A DNA stretch of 64,000 nt from Candidatus Paceibacterota bacterium (lineage in GTDB: Bacteria > Verrucomicrobiota > Verrucomicrobiia > Limisphaerales > UBA8199), in the NCBI GenBank assembly GCA_035452965.1, contig DAOTCE010000023.1, positions 18,681 to 82,680 on the forward strand, in the 5' to 3' direction. Shown in pieces: positions 36,801 to 44,940 of this stretch (position 1 is the stretch's first letter; every line of letters begins with the position of its first letter). The translations under genes were made by a program, and so were the position numbers. Below the pieces are notes generated by a model. It did no database searches. It was not told the DNA's origin and saw only the letters and a list, made by a program, of their open reading frames with translations.

Positions 36801-37447
36801 ATCCCGCCGCGGGCCTCGGTTCGCTGCTGGGCAACCTGACCGGGGGCAAGGCCGGCGCCAGCGGCGGGCTGGCGGATGACTTGCAGCGGTCGCCGATTGA
36901 CGCGCTCAACGCCAGCCTGACGGCCGGCTCGGGCCGGGTGGACCTCAAGCAGGCGGTGGTGCAGAGCGCGGCGTTCCTCGCCAACGCGAGCGGCACGATC
37001 ACTCTCGCTCCCGTGCTCACGAACTCAACCCTGCGGATTCCCGTCGCGGTCTCGCTGAGCCAGCCAATCGCGCGGCGGATGAACCTGGCTTCCGCCGACA
37101 CCAACGCCACCTACGCCAAGCTGCCCGACTTTCTGACCATGAGCGGCACGGTGGGCGAGCCTAAGGCCGACATCAAGAAGGGGGCGTTGGCCGGCACGGT
37201 GCTGAAGAGTGTGACCGGATTCGTGCCTGCGGCGGGGGATACCGCGGGCGGGTTGCTGGGCAGCATTCTGGGCACCAAGCCCGCCGGGACGACGAATCAA
37301 ACGGCCACGAATCAGCCCGGCGGCGCGGTGGGCGGACTCTTGCAAGGCATCGGCGGCATTCTGGGCAAGGGCGCGCCCGCGGAAACCAACGCCTCGGCTA
37401 CGAATAAAGCGCCTTCCAGAAACCCGCTCAAGGGCATCTTCAGGTGA
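33866..37447 (+). CDS. AsmA-family envelope protein
   Basis: 1193 residues from ATG 33866, with AGGA 8-10 bp upstream. An N-terminal transmembrane helix (GVGGVIVLLVVMYFVATSSG) is followed by the AsmA start VTVSDASISPFSKVVLHNLKV and a very long, repetitive beta-rich body with many 'DLKAHF/VDLKQ' strands, and an AsmA_2-like C-terminal part (VPLAPLVNSFQPEMKGQLGGTATAQGKL, FDMTSTNLNYSVVNLKNP). The tail is Thr/Asn/Gly-rich and ends NPLKGIFR. AsmA-like proteins are thought to bridge inner and outer membranes and move lipids. The gene stands alone, convergent with the ARPP-1-like gene. Confidence 0.85.
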   Translation: MTEASLGSPATGKPRRGLRALAWGVGGVIVLLVVMYFVATSSGFFKGVILPRVGKAMNAQVTVSDASISPFSKVVLHNLKVQTTGPEPLVTAPEVRLRYSLLAILGGNIRVDEVALVSPTVALVENHDGSSNLDPIMQAQAAEAPEKEPASPAKPGKPMQIDLKKFTLTDATIRQVKNSTNGTRELIELSHVNVTMDDLKNGQTGKLALAADMRAEYTNGLVQAKLGGDFTFALLADLKPATIKGSTRLDVSRAEGALADFAAVGAVLGVDVTPTEIKDAAVRFQKGQTHLGELRASGPFDMEKLEGRLSIVLSSIDQRLLDLAGAQSGLNFGPTTIGSTNLVELTKGGSIITARGQVDVKQFQVTRMNQTTPRLDLHKDYDLTVDRGQSLATLRGLNLMGTQNGNPLLTGALTSPMQITWGNAGGAASDSALTLKVLSLNLADWKPFLGEIAPAGLVAANARLLSQQGGRQVTFDCDSRIDHLTAIIGSNQLSDATITLQANGKAIDLRQFNLASLTLEAARQSQALATMSASGTYDMAAETADMRFNAQAALAPLLQALPQPDTSVSAGTVDLKAHFTQKQKAQTVTGTFALADFTGRYGKNELNRFGATADFDAGMTPQEVQVRKAAGKVTQGANAGGSYDFTAKYNLSKQTAEFKARLADWNQHALGPFLAPMLAGRQVVSAGLNANAAGQYDPQGSSALKADMQLANLIVKDSKGQSPATPLEAKMQADVSLRKQVADVRQFQVALTPTARAKNQAQLSGQVDMSRTNAITGELKLTADSIDLTSYYDLFMSGEPAAAGSATSPSAPAPADANQEPEAIQLPLRNFTVSAAIGRFYLHEVDIADWQTTVKMDGGRVVMNPIKLTLNGAPVSSTVDLDLGVPGWKYDLAFNAQAVPLAPLVNSFQPEMKGQLGGTATAQGKLTGAGTTGASLQKNLAGQFDMTSTNLNYSVVNLKNPMFKGVVNVIAGIPELLRNPAAGLGSLLGNLTGGKAGASGGLADDLQRSPIDALNASLTAGSGRVDLKQAVVQSAAFLANASGTITLAPVLTNSTLRIPVAVSLSQPIARRMNLASADTNATYAKLPDFLTMSGTVGEPKADIKKGALAGTVLKSVTGFVPAAGDTAGGLLGSILGTKPAGTTNQTATNQPGGAVGGLLQGIGGILGKGAPAETNASATNKAPSRNPLKGIFR

Positions 37448-37479
37448 TGGGTTAGCCGGGAGGGGGAGGGTTCCTGCTG

Positions 37480-38466
37480 CTATGTGCGCTTGGCTCGATG
37501 GCTGCGGCGGCGGGACCTGAGCTTTGCCCCGTTCGCGTCTGCCACCCGGAAGAAGGCGGCGTGAATGACTTCGTTGTCGTGAACCAGCGCGGTTCCGGTC
37601 AGGGCTTTGGCTCTGAAGCGGACATCGGCGCCATAGCCAATGGACGGGAATCGTCGTGCCTCAGCGGCCATGATTTCGGCCAGGAATTCCCGGCTCCGCG
37701 TCTCGGCCGCGTCCGGCGTAATGGTCTTGGGCTCGGAAGCCAGCAAGCCTTCCAGGGAGTAGCTCTGCACCAGCTTGGGATGCAGTTTGGCGTAGGCGGA
37801 GGTGCGGGAGACGACATCCGCGCCGGCGGGTTGTCCGTTGATGATGGCGAGCAGGCCGACCTGGCCGGGGAGGCACGGGAAGGCTTCGATGCAACGCTGC
37901 AGGTCGCTTTCCCGGGCTTTGAAGACGTCGCTCATGGCGGAGGTAGGCGAAGGAATGCCGGCTTTGACCACACACTCGGCGACACTTTCCCAGACCTCAG
38001 CCTGGTTGGAATGGTGAACTCCGGATTTCTCCAGTGAACGCAGGACCGAATGGGCCTTCAGGGCCCTGCTCTTGTGGGCCATGACGTGGCCGGAGTCTCT
38101 CAAGGCACTCGACGAATACGCCCAGCGACCTTGTTCGGTGCTGCTGACCGGGATTCTGGCCGCGCATAGCTCGCGGAGCAGAATCGAACAGTTGACGGCG
38201 CGGTTTTGCCTGGCCCCGGCAAGTTCCTCGCCATCAATGAGCAGCACGGGCATGTGCCCGCGGTTGACGATTTTCAGTTCTGGAACCGAGCCGGCAGCCG
38301 AAACCTCAGTGATGGCGACGTCCCAATTCGCAAGCGCCTCGTTCAGGGTGCAATATTGGAACGTGCCGTCAGTCTTGGCTATAAGCGGCACCAGAGCGAT
38401 GTTCCTATGCGTCTGAACGGCTCCGCACCGCATCGAATCGAGTCGGTTTCTCACTGTTTTTCCCAT
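37480..38466 (-). CDS. ARPP-1/DUF6569-like protein
   Basis: 328 residues, ATG 38466. Motifs: NIALVPLIAKTDGTFQYCTLNEAL, VPELKIVNRGHMPVLLIDGEEL, GARQNRAVNCSILL, VSSTEQGRWAY and VGLLAIINGQPAGADVVSR. This matches proteins I know as the ARPP-1 family, a domain linked with ADP-ribosylglycohydrolase and phosphatase-superfamily proteins. The GEEL-x-GA-x-QNRA segment is the strongest mark. Biochemical function is unknown. No partner of those classes is visible nearby. It converges on the AsmA-like gene (32 bp). Confidence 0.75.
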   Translation of the reverse strand: MGKTVRNRLDSMRCGAVQTHRNIALVPLIAKTDGTFQYCTLNEALANWDVAITEVSAAGSVPELKIVNRGHMPVLLIDGEELAGARQNRAVNCSILLRELCAARIPVSSTEQGRWAYSSSALRDSGHVMAHKSRALKAHSVLRSLEKSGVHHSNQAEVWESVAECVVKAGIPSPTSAMSDVFKARESDLQRCIEAFPCLPGQVGLLAIINGQPAGADVVSRTSAYAKLHPKLVQSYSLEGLLASEPKTITPDAAETRSREFLAEIMAAEARRFPSIGYGADVRFRAKALTGTALVHDNEVIHAAFFRVADANGAKLRSRRRSHRAKRT

Positions 38467-38827
38467 TCTCCTGGTTTGTGTGTAATTGAAGCCGCTTACA
38501 CCATTTACGGGCGAAGAGGTCCAGTTCTTGCAGGGAATCTTAGTGGAAAGGCGGGGCTAACGGCGCGAATTGCCGGCCAGAAACCGGCATAAGTGCCTGT
38601 GCCGGAAAGAGTTATGCGGTTTTCCGAATGGGTGGGGTTGGTGTATTGGCGTAAGTTCCACGGCCGTAGTGGGTTACGGAAATGAACCTACGGTGTGTAT
38701 CCGGTGAGGATACGGTGAGGATACGGAGGGGCTCCTTTGGGGGAAGGGGCCCGAGTCCGGACAACAGGCCGGTACGGATACGCTGTGGGCGCTTAGCCGC
38801 CTAAGTCAGCCGCCGGTTGGGGGCAGG
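38467..38827. other. Intergenic stretch with short tandem repeat and stem-loops
   Basis: No coding frame is supported in these 361 bp between the ilvD stop and the ARPP-1-like start. It holds a hairpin GTATCC-GGTGA-GGATAC (38697-38713), the 11-bp unit GGTGAGGATAC twice in tandem (38703-38724), and a 9-bp stem with one mismatch (38729-38737 with 38744-38752). The last lies 76 bp beyond the ilvD stop and could be its terminator, but no T-run follows. Confidence 0.5.
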
Positions 38828-41092
38828 CTATCCCGCCAGGATGCCGCCCTGGCTGGCGTTGGTGACCTGCTTTTGGTAGCGGGCCAGCCAGCCGTTGAGG
38901 TCGCGCTTCACGGGTTGCCACGTCTGTTTGCGTGCGGCCAGCTCGGCTTCCGGCACCACGATGTCTATGCGGCGGTTGGGGAAGTCTATGCGCAGGCGGT
39001 CGCCGTTGCGCAGCAGGCCGATGGGGCCGCCTTCCACCGCCTCGGGTGAGACGTGCCCGATGCACGCGCCGGCGGTGCCGCCGCTGAACCGGCCGTCGGT
39101 GACAAGGGCCACCTTGTCGCTGAGCCCCAGGCCGACGATGTAGCTGGTCGGCGAGAGCATCTCCTGCATGCCCGGCCCGCCGCGCGGTCCTTCGTTGCGG
39201 ATGACGACCACGTCGCCCGCTTTGACCTTGCCGCCGAGAATGCCTTCACAGGCGTCCTCCTGGCTTTCGAAGATGACGCAGGGGCCTTCAAACACGAAGC
39301 CGGGGCCGCAGTATTGCTTGAACTCATCGCTGATGCCAGCGGTCTTGACCACGCAGCCTTCGGGCGCGAGCTGGCCGTAGAGGATGGCCAGGCCGCCGTC
39401 CTTCGTGTAGGCGGTATCCTTGGTGCGGATGCAGTCCTGGGCGTTGAACCTGAACGCGGAGTCGTAGGGCATCAGGCCGCTGGGCTGGGCTTCCGCAAGC
39501 TGGGCCGGGCGGTATTCGTGGTAGGCCTTGTGGATCTGCCATCCGCGCAGGCGGCCCGTGCGCAACAAGCAGCAGATCTTCTTCTCGGCGCCTTTGGCGT
39601 ATTGCCACATCACCAGCAACGGCGTGCCTTTCAGCGTCCCCAGCTCGGCGCGCACGAGTCCTTTGAACTCGGCGAACTTCTCTTTCAGGCCGGCTTCGAT
39701 AGCGGCCGGGCCCTTCCAGGTGAGGGTCTCATTGACTTGCATCTCCCCGTCTTCGTCGAACAGGGCGGCGATGGCGGCTGGGTCGCCTGCGTTGAACGCT
39801 GCCGCGAAACGCCAGAGCGTGATGCCGCGCGGGTCGCCGGGGAAGAACAGGAGCGGCTTGGGCGCGAGGTTTCCGCCGGGGGTGCGCGCGGCGGGGCCGA
39901 GCTTGTCATTCGGGTCCAGTACCAGCGCCGAGCAGCCGGCCACGCGCGAGGTCTTGGCCCAAGGGGTGCACTTTTCGGAGCGCGCGTCCCAATCGTCTAT
40001 GTTCTCGCCAATGGTCTTGCCGGTCACGGTCTTGCAGCCCGGGTTCAGGGCGCCCATGCGCTTGAGTTCGCCCAAGATGGTGTGAATGCCGCCCGCCCGG
40101 TGCACGTCCTGGACGTGGTAGTTCGAAGAGGGGGAAACCTTGCACAGACACGGCACGCGGCGCGAGATGTCGTCAATGCGTTTAATGTCGTAGGGGATGC
40201 CGGCTTCGCGCGCAATGGCGAGCGTGTGCAGGATGGTGTTGGTGGAGCCGCCCATGGCCACATCGAGGACGATGGCGTTGTCGAACGCCTCCTGCGTGGC
40301 GATGTCGCGGGGTTTGAGGTCCACCTGGACCAGCTTGATAATGGCCCGGGCGGCGCGCTCATAGAGGGCTTCGCGCTCCTTGGAGACGGCCAGGATGGTG
40401 CCATTGCCGGGCAGGGCCATGCCGAGCGCTTCGCAGAGGCAGTTCATCGAGTTGGCGGTGAACATGCCCGAACAGGAACCACAGGTCGGGCAGGCGCTTT
40501 GTTCGAGTTTCTGCAAGTCCGCGGCGGTGATCTTGCCCACCTGCAGCTCGCCCACGCCTTTGAACACCGAGATGAGGTCGGACTTCTGGGTGGCGGGGCG
40601 CAGATGCTCCGGCAGGTCGCTCTCGGGGGCTTTTTCCGCGATGCCAGCGGCCATCGGTCCGCCGCTCACGAAGACCGTCGGGATGTTCAACCTCATGCTG
40701 GCCATCAACATGCCAGGCACGATCTTGTCGCAGTTCGGGATGCAGATCATGCCGTCAAAACAGTGCGCGCGGACCATGGACTCGACGCAGTCGGCGATCA
40801 GCTCGCGCGAGGGCAGGGAATATTTCATGCCGCTGTGGCCCATCGCGATGCCGTCGTCCACGCCGATGGTGTTGAAGATGAGCGGCACGCCGCCCGCCTC
40901 GCGGACGAGGCGCTTGACCAGCATGCCGACCTCGTTGAGGTGGGCATGGCCGGGGATGCAGTCAGTGTAAGAGTTGCAGACAGCGATGAACGGCTTGTCC
41001 CAATCCGCCTCGGATTCGATGGAGCCGGTGGCCCGCAACAGCGAGCGGTGCGGCGCGCGTTCGGCGCCCTTTTTGATGATGTCAGATCGCAT
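38828..41092 (-). CDS. ilvD: Dihydroxy-acid dehydratase with inserted NTF2/SnoaL-like domain
   Basis: 754 residues, ATG 41092, versus about 560-616 in ordinary IlvD. It is clearly IlvD of the E. coli type: CNSYTDCIPGHAHL, CIPNCDKIVPGMLMA, CPTCGSCSGMFTANSMN (iron-sulphur Cys residues), DVAMGGSTNTILH, KTVTGKTIGEN, KDGGLAILYGQLAPEGCVVK, RNEGPRGGPGMQEML and TDGRFSGGTAGACIGH. Between about residues 370 and 552 it has ~130 extra residues. Residues about 417-537 read as an NTF2/SnoaL-like fold: WRFAAAFNAGDPAAIAALFD, then GPAAIEAGLKEKFAEF and LVMWQY...GWQIHKAYHEY. IlvD makes 2-keto acids in valine, leucine and isoleucine synthesis. The reading frame is unbroken across the insert. No other ilv gene is adjacent. 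Confidence 0.93.
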   Translation of the reverse strand: MRSDIIKKGAERAPHRSLLRATGSIESEADWDKPFIAVCNSYTDCIPGHAHLNEVGMLVKRLVREAGGVPLIFNTIGVDDGIAMGHSGMKYSLPSRELIADCVESMVRAHCFDGMICIPNCDKIVPGMLMASMRLNIPTVFVSGGPMAAGIAEKAPESDLPEHLRPATQKSDLISVFKGVGELQVGKITAADLQKLEQSACPTCGSCSGMFTANSMNCLCEALGMALPGNGTILAVSKEREALYERAARAIIKLVQVDLKPRDIATQEAFDNAIVLDVAMGGSTNTILHTLAIAREAGIPYDIKRIDDISRRVPCLCKVSPSSNYHVQDVHRAGGIHTILGELKRMGALNPGCKTVTGKTIGENIDDWDARSEKCTPWAKTSRVAGCSALVLDPNDKLGPAARTPGGNLAPKPLLFFPGDPRGITLWRFAAAFNAGDPAAIAALFDEDGEMQVNETLTWKGPAAIEAGLKEKFAEFKGLVRAELGTLKGTPLLVMWQYAKGAEKKICCLLRTGRLRGWQIHKAYHEYRPAQLAEAQPSGLMPYDSAFRFNAQDCIRTKDTAYTKDGGLAILYGQLAPEGCVVKTAGISDEFKQYCGPGFVFEGPCVIFESQEDACEGILGGKVKAGDVVVIRNEGPRGGPGMQEMLSPTSYIVGLGLSDKVALVTDGRFSGGTAGACIGHVSPEAVEGGPIGLLRNGDRLRIDFPNRRIDIVVPEAELAARKQTWQPVKRDLNGWLARYQKQVTNASQGGILAG

Positions 41093-41264
41093 AGGATTCT
41101 ATGGCGTCCCGGCGGTTGTTGCCGAGAGGTCACGCGGCAAGGTAACAGGCAGGTCCGGCGTTGTCACGTGGTTGATCTTGGATCACGGATGGACGGATGA
41201 GGCTTGTAATCGCCCGCCGGAAGCGGATAGTGGCGGACGGTAGCTTGGCTCCTGTGCGGAACGA

Positions 41265-42749
41265 ATGAGCGCGGTGGGAAACCGATTGACCTGTTGGTGG
41301 CATGGCTGCGGGAAAGCGGCGGCCTGCGGGCTGGGCGTTGCGCTGCTCGCGGCTGGGCTGCCGACAGCGCCGGCCGGCGCGACACCGGTGCAACAGCAGC
41401 TCGGGGAGTTGATCATGGTGGCACAGGGGAAGCGCATCGGGATGATTACTAACCCGTCCGGCTGTGACGAGAGCGGGAACCTGGACGCGGATTATCTCAC
41501 CAATGCGCCGGGCGTCACCATCACCGCCTTCTTCGCGCCCGAACACGGCCTGCGCGGCACGCTGCCGCCCGGGGTGGGTGGCGGCGACTACGTTGACCCG
41601 GCTACCGGGATACCGGTTTACGACATCTACTCGCTCCGCAACGCGCCCACCGACGCCCAGCTCGCCGGCGTGGACCTGTTGGTCTTTGACCTCCAGGAAG
41701 TGGGCGTGCGCTTCTACACGTTCCTGTGGACGATGACCTACTGCCTGGAAGCGGCGGCGCGCAACGGCAAGCCGTTCTACATCGTTGACCGGCCCAACCC
41801 GGTCGGCGGCATGCGGGTCGAAGGTTCTCCCAATACGGTGGACTACGGGATCATCGGGCGGTTGGGCACGGGGGCGGCGTTTGGCGTGGCGACCCGGCAT
41901 GGGATGACTGCGGGCGAAGTGGCGAAGATGTGGAACGAGGAGTGGATGTCGCCCAAGGTCGAGCTGCACGTGATCCTGATGCCGACCTGGACCCGAGACC
42001 AGTGGTGGGCCGAGACGGGGCGGGTGTTCGTGCGTCCTTCTCCAAACATGCGCACCACCAACACGGCGACGGTCTATCCGGGCACGTGCATCATCGAGGG
42101 CAGCAACCTGAGCGAGGGCCGCGGGACGGACAAACCGTTTGAGAAGATCGGCGCGCCGTTCATCAATGGAGCGACGCTCGCCTCCGCCCTGGCCACCAAC
42201 GGCCTGGCGGGCGTGCGGTTTGATCCGGTCACGTTTACGCCCACCAGCTCGAAGCACTCGGGCAAGCTCTGCGGCGGCGTCCAGGTCGTGGTCACCAATC
42301 GCGACACCTTCGACCCGATCCGGACCGGCCTGTGCCTCCTCCAGACCGCCTACAAAGTCTATCCCACCCAGGTGACCATCACCTCCTACGCGGCCAACCT
42401 GATGGGCGTCCCGGGCCTGAACACCTCGCTCAAGACGCAAAGCGTGGACGCCATCATCGCCGGCTGGCAGACCCGCCTCGCCCAGTTCCGCGCCCTGCGC
42501 CGGAACTACCTGCTCTATCCTGAGCCCGGGCCCTCATTCGCTTCCGCGCGCCAGACCGGGTCGGGCGGCGGAGAGTTCGAGCTGGTTTGGCAAGGGCTGC
42601 TTGGCCGGGACTATCGTCTCTGGTCTCACGACCAGCTTTCCGGCGCGTGGGATGACGCGGGCGATCACCCCGGCACGGGAGGCGCAGTGAGGGTGCCCCT
42701 CAGCCCGGACTCCGCGCTGAGGTTCTACCGGCTGGAGCTGCTGCCCTGA
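41265..42749 (+). CDS. NamZ-type exo-N-acetylmuramidase (DUF1343), secreted
   Basis: 494 residues, ATG 41265, signal-like region up to about residue 35 (ACGLGVALLAAGLPTAPAGA). The DUF1343 core is clear: GKRIGMITNPSGCDESGNLD, TAFFAPEHGLRGTLPPG (EHG motif of NamZ), PVYDIYSLRNAPT, LLVFDLQEVGVRFYTFLWTM, VDRPNPVGGMRVEG and FVRPSPNMRTTNTATVYPGT. NamZ removes N-acetylmuramic acid from peptidoglycan fragments. Beyond about residue 420 there is an added beta domain (FELVWQGLLGRDYRLWS... ending RFYRLELLP) of a kind common in this phylum. It is divergent from ilvD. Confidence 0.9.
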   Translation: MSAVGNRLTCWWHGCGKAAACGLGVALLAAGLPTAPAGATPVQQQLGELIMVAQGKRIGMITNPSGCDESGNLDADYLTNAPGVTITAFFAPEHGLRGTLPPGVGGGDYVDPATGIPVYDIYSLRNAPTDAQLAGVDLLVFDLQEVGVRFYTFLWTMTYCLEAAARNGKPFYIVDRPNPVGGMRVEGSPNTVDYGIIGRLGTGAAFGVATRHGMTAGEVAKMWNEEWMSPKVELHVILMPTWTRDQWWAETGRVFVRPSPNMRTTNTATVYPGTCIIEGSNLSEGRGTDKPFEKIGAPFINGATLASALATNGLAGVRFDPVTFTPTSSKHSGKLCGGVQVVVTNRDTFDPIRTGLCLLQTAYKVYPTQVTITSYAANLMGVPGLNTSLKTQSVDAIIAGWQTRLAQFRALRRNYLLYPEPGPSFASARQTGSGGGEFELVWQGLLGRDYRLWSHDQLSGAWDDAGDHPGTGGAVRVPLSPDSALRFYRLELLP

Positions 42750-42787
42750 GGCTGACGCGGTGGTGCTGTTCGTTTGGGGTGGGATCA

Positions 42788-42841
42788 GCGCGGGCTGACG
42801 TCCGCGGCTACGGCGGGGTAGCCGCCGTCGTCAGACGGCGC
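42788..42841. repeat. Palindromic repeat, copy 1
   Basis: 54 bp. Left half holds GCGGGC-TGAC-GTCCGC. The centre is GCGGCTAC (42804-42811), a 6-base loop and GTAGCCGC (42818-42825); an outer pair CTGACG/CGTCAG (42795-42800 with 42829-42834) extends the hairpin. Confidence 0.88.
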
Positions 42842-42895
42842 AAACATTCGCAGGCCGCCAGTGCGTGATCAGTACGCGCGCTTGGGACGGATTCC

Positions 42896-42949
42896 GCGCG
42901 GGCTGACGTCCGCCGCTACGGCGGGGTAGCCGCCGACGTCACTCGGCGC
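42896..42949. repeat. Palindromic repeat, copy 2
   Basis: 54 bp, nearly identical to copy 1 and starting exactly 108 bp after it. The centre reads GCCGCTAC...GTAGCCGC, and the right end CGGCGC is conserved. Confidence 0.88.
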
Positions 42950-42973
42950 ATTCTTTCGCCGGGACGGAGATTA

Positions 42974-42997
42974 GCGCCAACTGACGTTGGCGGCTAC
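42974..42997. repeat. Palindromic repeat, half copy 3
   Basis: 24 bp, left half only: GCCAAC-TGAC-GTTGGC followed by GGCTAC. Both arms differ from the other copies at matching positions, so the small stem is kept. Confidence 0.75.
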
Positions 42998-43181
42998 ATC
43001 TTCTTGAATCTGCCCTGCTGGAACTGCAAACATCAGGAACCAGGGCTTGCAATCTCGGGGGGGGGCGTATACTTTCCGATCGTAGCGCTACCTAAACTCA
43101 GAGATCACTATGTGTGCCCATTCCTTCGTGCCTCGCCTGGCATCCCAAGAGCAGCCCTCTGTTGTCATGGCTGGCTCCGCC

Positions 43182-44714
43182 ATGAGACTCCTGTCGCTAA
43201 TACTGGTCTTGGCGTTGCCAGCCGTGACGCATTCCCAGTTCCTGTTCGTAACCAACAATGGTGCCATTACCATCACCGGATACAACGGCTCCGGAGGCAC
43301 GGTGGTCATCCCCAGCGAGACCAACGGTCTGCCCGTAACCGGCATTGGGTTCCAGGCGTTCTATAACCGCAGCAGCGTGACTGGCATTACCATTCCCAAC
43401 AGCGTGACCAATATTGGAGAGGACGCATTCCGTGGCTGCAGCGGCCTGACCAGCATGGTGATCCCTGACAGCGTCGTGGGCATTAGCGCAGGGATGTTCC
43501 AGAGCTGTGCCAACTTGACCAACGTCATGATTCCCGACAGCGTCACGGTGATCGGGGACAGCGCGTTCTATCTCTGCATTTGGCTTAATAACGTCACCAT
43601 TCCCGACAGCGTCGCCAGCATCGGGGTCCAGGCTTTCTATAGCTGCACCCACCTTACCAACCTAACGATCGGCGGGAGCGTTACCAGCATTGGAAACAAT
43701 GCGTTCGATTCATGCACCGCCCTGGCGGATGTGCGAATCCCGGACAGTGTAACCAGTCTGGGAAGCCGGGCCTTTTATGGCTGCAGCGGCCTCACTAACG
43801 TCGTGGTCGGCAACAGCGTCACCAATCTTCCAACTGACCTGTTCCGAAACTGCAGCGGCTTGAGCACGGTCGCGCTGCCTACGAACCTCCTCAGCATTCA
43901 ATCTGGCGCATTTTGGCTCTGCACGAGCCTTACCAATATCGCGATCCCCAACGCCGTGCGCACGATCGGGGGGAACGCTTTCCAACAATGCCATAGCTTA
44001 ACCAGCGTCACGATCCCTGACAGTGTCACCAGCATGGGCAATTCTGCGTTTGGGGTCTGCAGCAACCTCACCAGTGTCACAATCGGCAACGGGCTAACCA
44101 ACATTCCGTTCCAGTGTTTTAGTTCCTGCGCTGCCCTGGCGCGTGTGACCATCGGCAACGGTGTCACGAGCATCGGAACCATAGCGTTCCAGTTTTGCCG
44201 AGCACTCACGAACGTTATGATGGGCAACCACATTGGCACCATCGGCCAGAGTGCCTTCGATTCCTGCACCAACCTGGCCAGCATCACGATTCCAAGGAGC
44301 GTTACCAACATCGTTGACTCCGCCTTTTATCTCTGCACCGGCCTGAGGGCCGTGTACTTCCAAGGCGACGCTCCCACCGCTGGTGCAATGATCTTCAACT
44401 ATGCATTCAACGTAATCGTCTATTATCTGCCAGGCACGACGGGCTGGACTTCCACGTTCAAAAGTCGCCCGGCCTTGCTCTGGAACCCGCAGGCGCAGGG
44501 TAGCGGACCCAATTTCGGGGTGCGGACGAATAGATTCGGGTTTGACATCGCCGGAACGGCCAATATCCCCATCGCGGTAGAAGCGAGTTCAGGCTTGGCA
44601 AGCCCAAACTGGGTCTTGCTTGCGAGTTGCACTCTCACCAACGGTTCTGTCTATTTCAGCGACCCCGACTGGACGAATTACCCGACGCGCTTCTACCGCA
44701 TCCGCTCGCCGTGA
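43182..44714 (+). CDS. Secreted BspA-like leucine-rich repeat protein
   Basis: 510 residues from ATG 43182, which starts a signal peptide (RLLSLILVLALPAVTHSQ); ATGs at 43110 and 43167 are open but add non-signal residues. After a short N-terminal part come 14 uninterrupted repeats of exactly 23 residues (43401-44366), consensus SVTSIG-x2-AF-x2-C-x-LT-x-V-x-IPD, the LRR_5/BspA pattern. A C-terminal beta domain follows and ends TRFYRIRSP. BspA-type proteins bind surfaces or other proteins outside the cell. It is flanked on both sides by the palindromic repeats. Its ligand is unknown. Confidence 0.88.
   Translation: MRLLSLILVLALPAVTHSQFLFVTNNGAITITGYNGSGGTVVIPSETNGLPVTGIGFQAFYNRSSVTGITIPNSVTNIGEDAFRGCSGLTSMVIPDSVVGISAGMFQSCANLTNVMIPDSVTVIGDSAFYLCIWLNNVTIPDSVASIGVQAFYSCTHLTNLTIGGSVTSIGNNAFDSCTALADVRIPDSVTSLGSRAFYGCSGLTNVVVGNSVTNLPTDLFRNCSGLSTVALPTNLLSIQSGAFWLCTSLTNIAIPNAVRTIGGNAFQQCHSLTSVTIPDSVTSMGNSAFGVCSNLTSVTIGNGLTNIPFQCFSSCAALARVTIGNGVTSIGTIAFQFCRALTNVMMGNHIGTIGQSAFDSCTNLASITIPRSVTNIVDSAFYLCTGLRAVYFQGDAPTAGAMIFNYAFNVIVYYLPGTTGWTSTFKSRPALLWNPQAQGSGPNFGVRTNRFGFDIAGTANIPIAVEASSGLASPNWVLLASCTLTNGSVYFSDPDWTNYPTRFYRIRSP
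43401..44366 (+). repeat. Fourteen in-phase 69-bp LRR repeats
   Basis: 14 x 69 bp = 966 bp with no insertion or deletion. The DNA unit has a recurrent AGCGT-rich start for the Ser-Val-Thr step and a TGC for the conserved Cys. Codons vary freely between units, so the array is old or under protein-level selection. Confidence 0.85.
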
Positions 44715-44717
44715 ATA

Positions 44718-44764
44718 GCGCGGACTGACGTCCGCGACTACGGCTGGGTAGCCGCCGTCGTTAG
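44718..44764. repeat. Palindromic repeat, copy 4
   Basis: GCGGAC-TGAC-GTCCGC (a perfect 6-bp stem) followed by GACTAC...GTAGCC and GCCGTCGTTAG. It starts 4 bp after the LRR gene stop and may act as its transcription end. Confidence 0.82.
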
Positions 44765-44940
44765 CCCAACTTCGCGAACTGGAGGGCGGGGCCGGTGTCC
44801 TGGCAAGGGTTTGTGGGCGGGGCTTGCTGAGCTTCCAGATGGACCAGGAGGGGCTGGAGGAAGCGCCGGGTGCCCCTTGATAGGAGTTCCCTGCAACAAA
44901 GGTGTCTCTGGCCGATACCCAATAGCCGGATAGCCGATAG

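Larger units (their letters stand above)
42750..43181. other. Intergenic stretch with palindromic repeats
   Basis: This 432-bp gap has two full and one half copy of a palindromic repeat (listed separately). A short leader with an in-frame ATG at 43110 precedes the LRR gene, and a run of nine G at about 43060 stands out. No other gene is supported. Confidence 0.6.

Noticed and set aside
38729..38752. Stem-loop after ilvD as an intrinsic terminator
   Set aside because: The stem has one mismatch and there is no T-run on the minus strand after it, so it was kept only as a possible end and not called.
39053..41200. Long open frame antisense to ilvD (715 codons)
   Set aside because: It mirrors the GC-rich third positions of ilvD; the protein is His/Asp/Gly/Ala-rich with no family signal. 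The same holds for long antisense frames over fhs, parE, carB and the LamG gene.
43182..44714. LRR repeats considered as a CRISPR-like array
   Set aside because: The 69-bp units are fully coding in one frame, have no spacers and keep protein-level consensus only.
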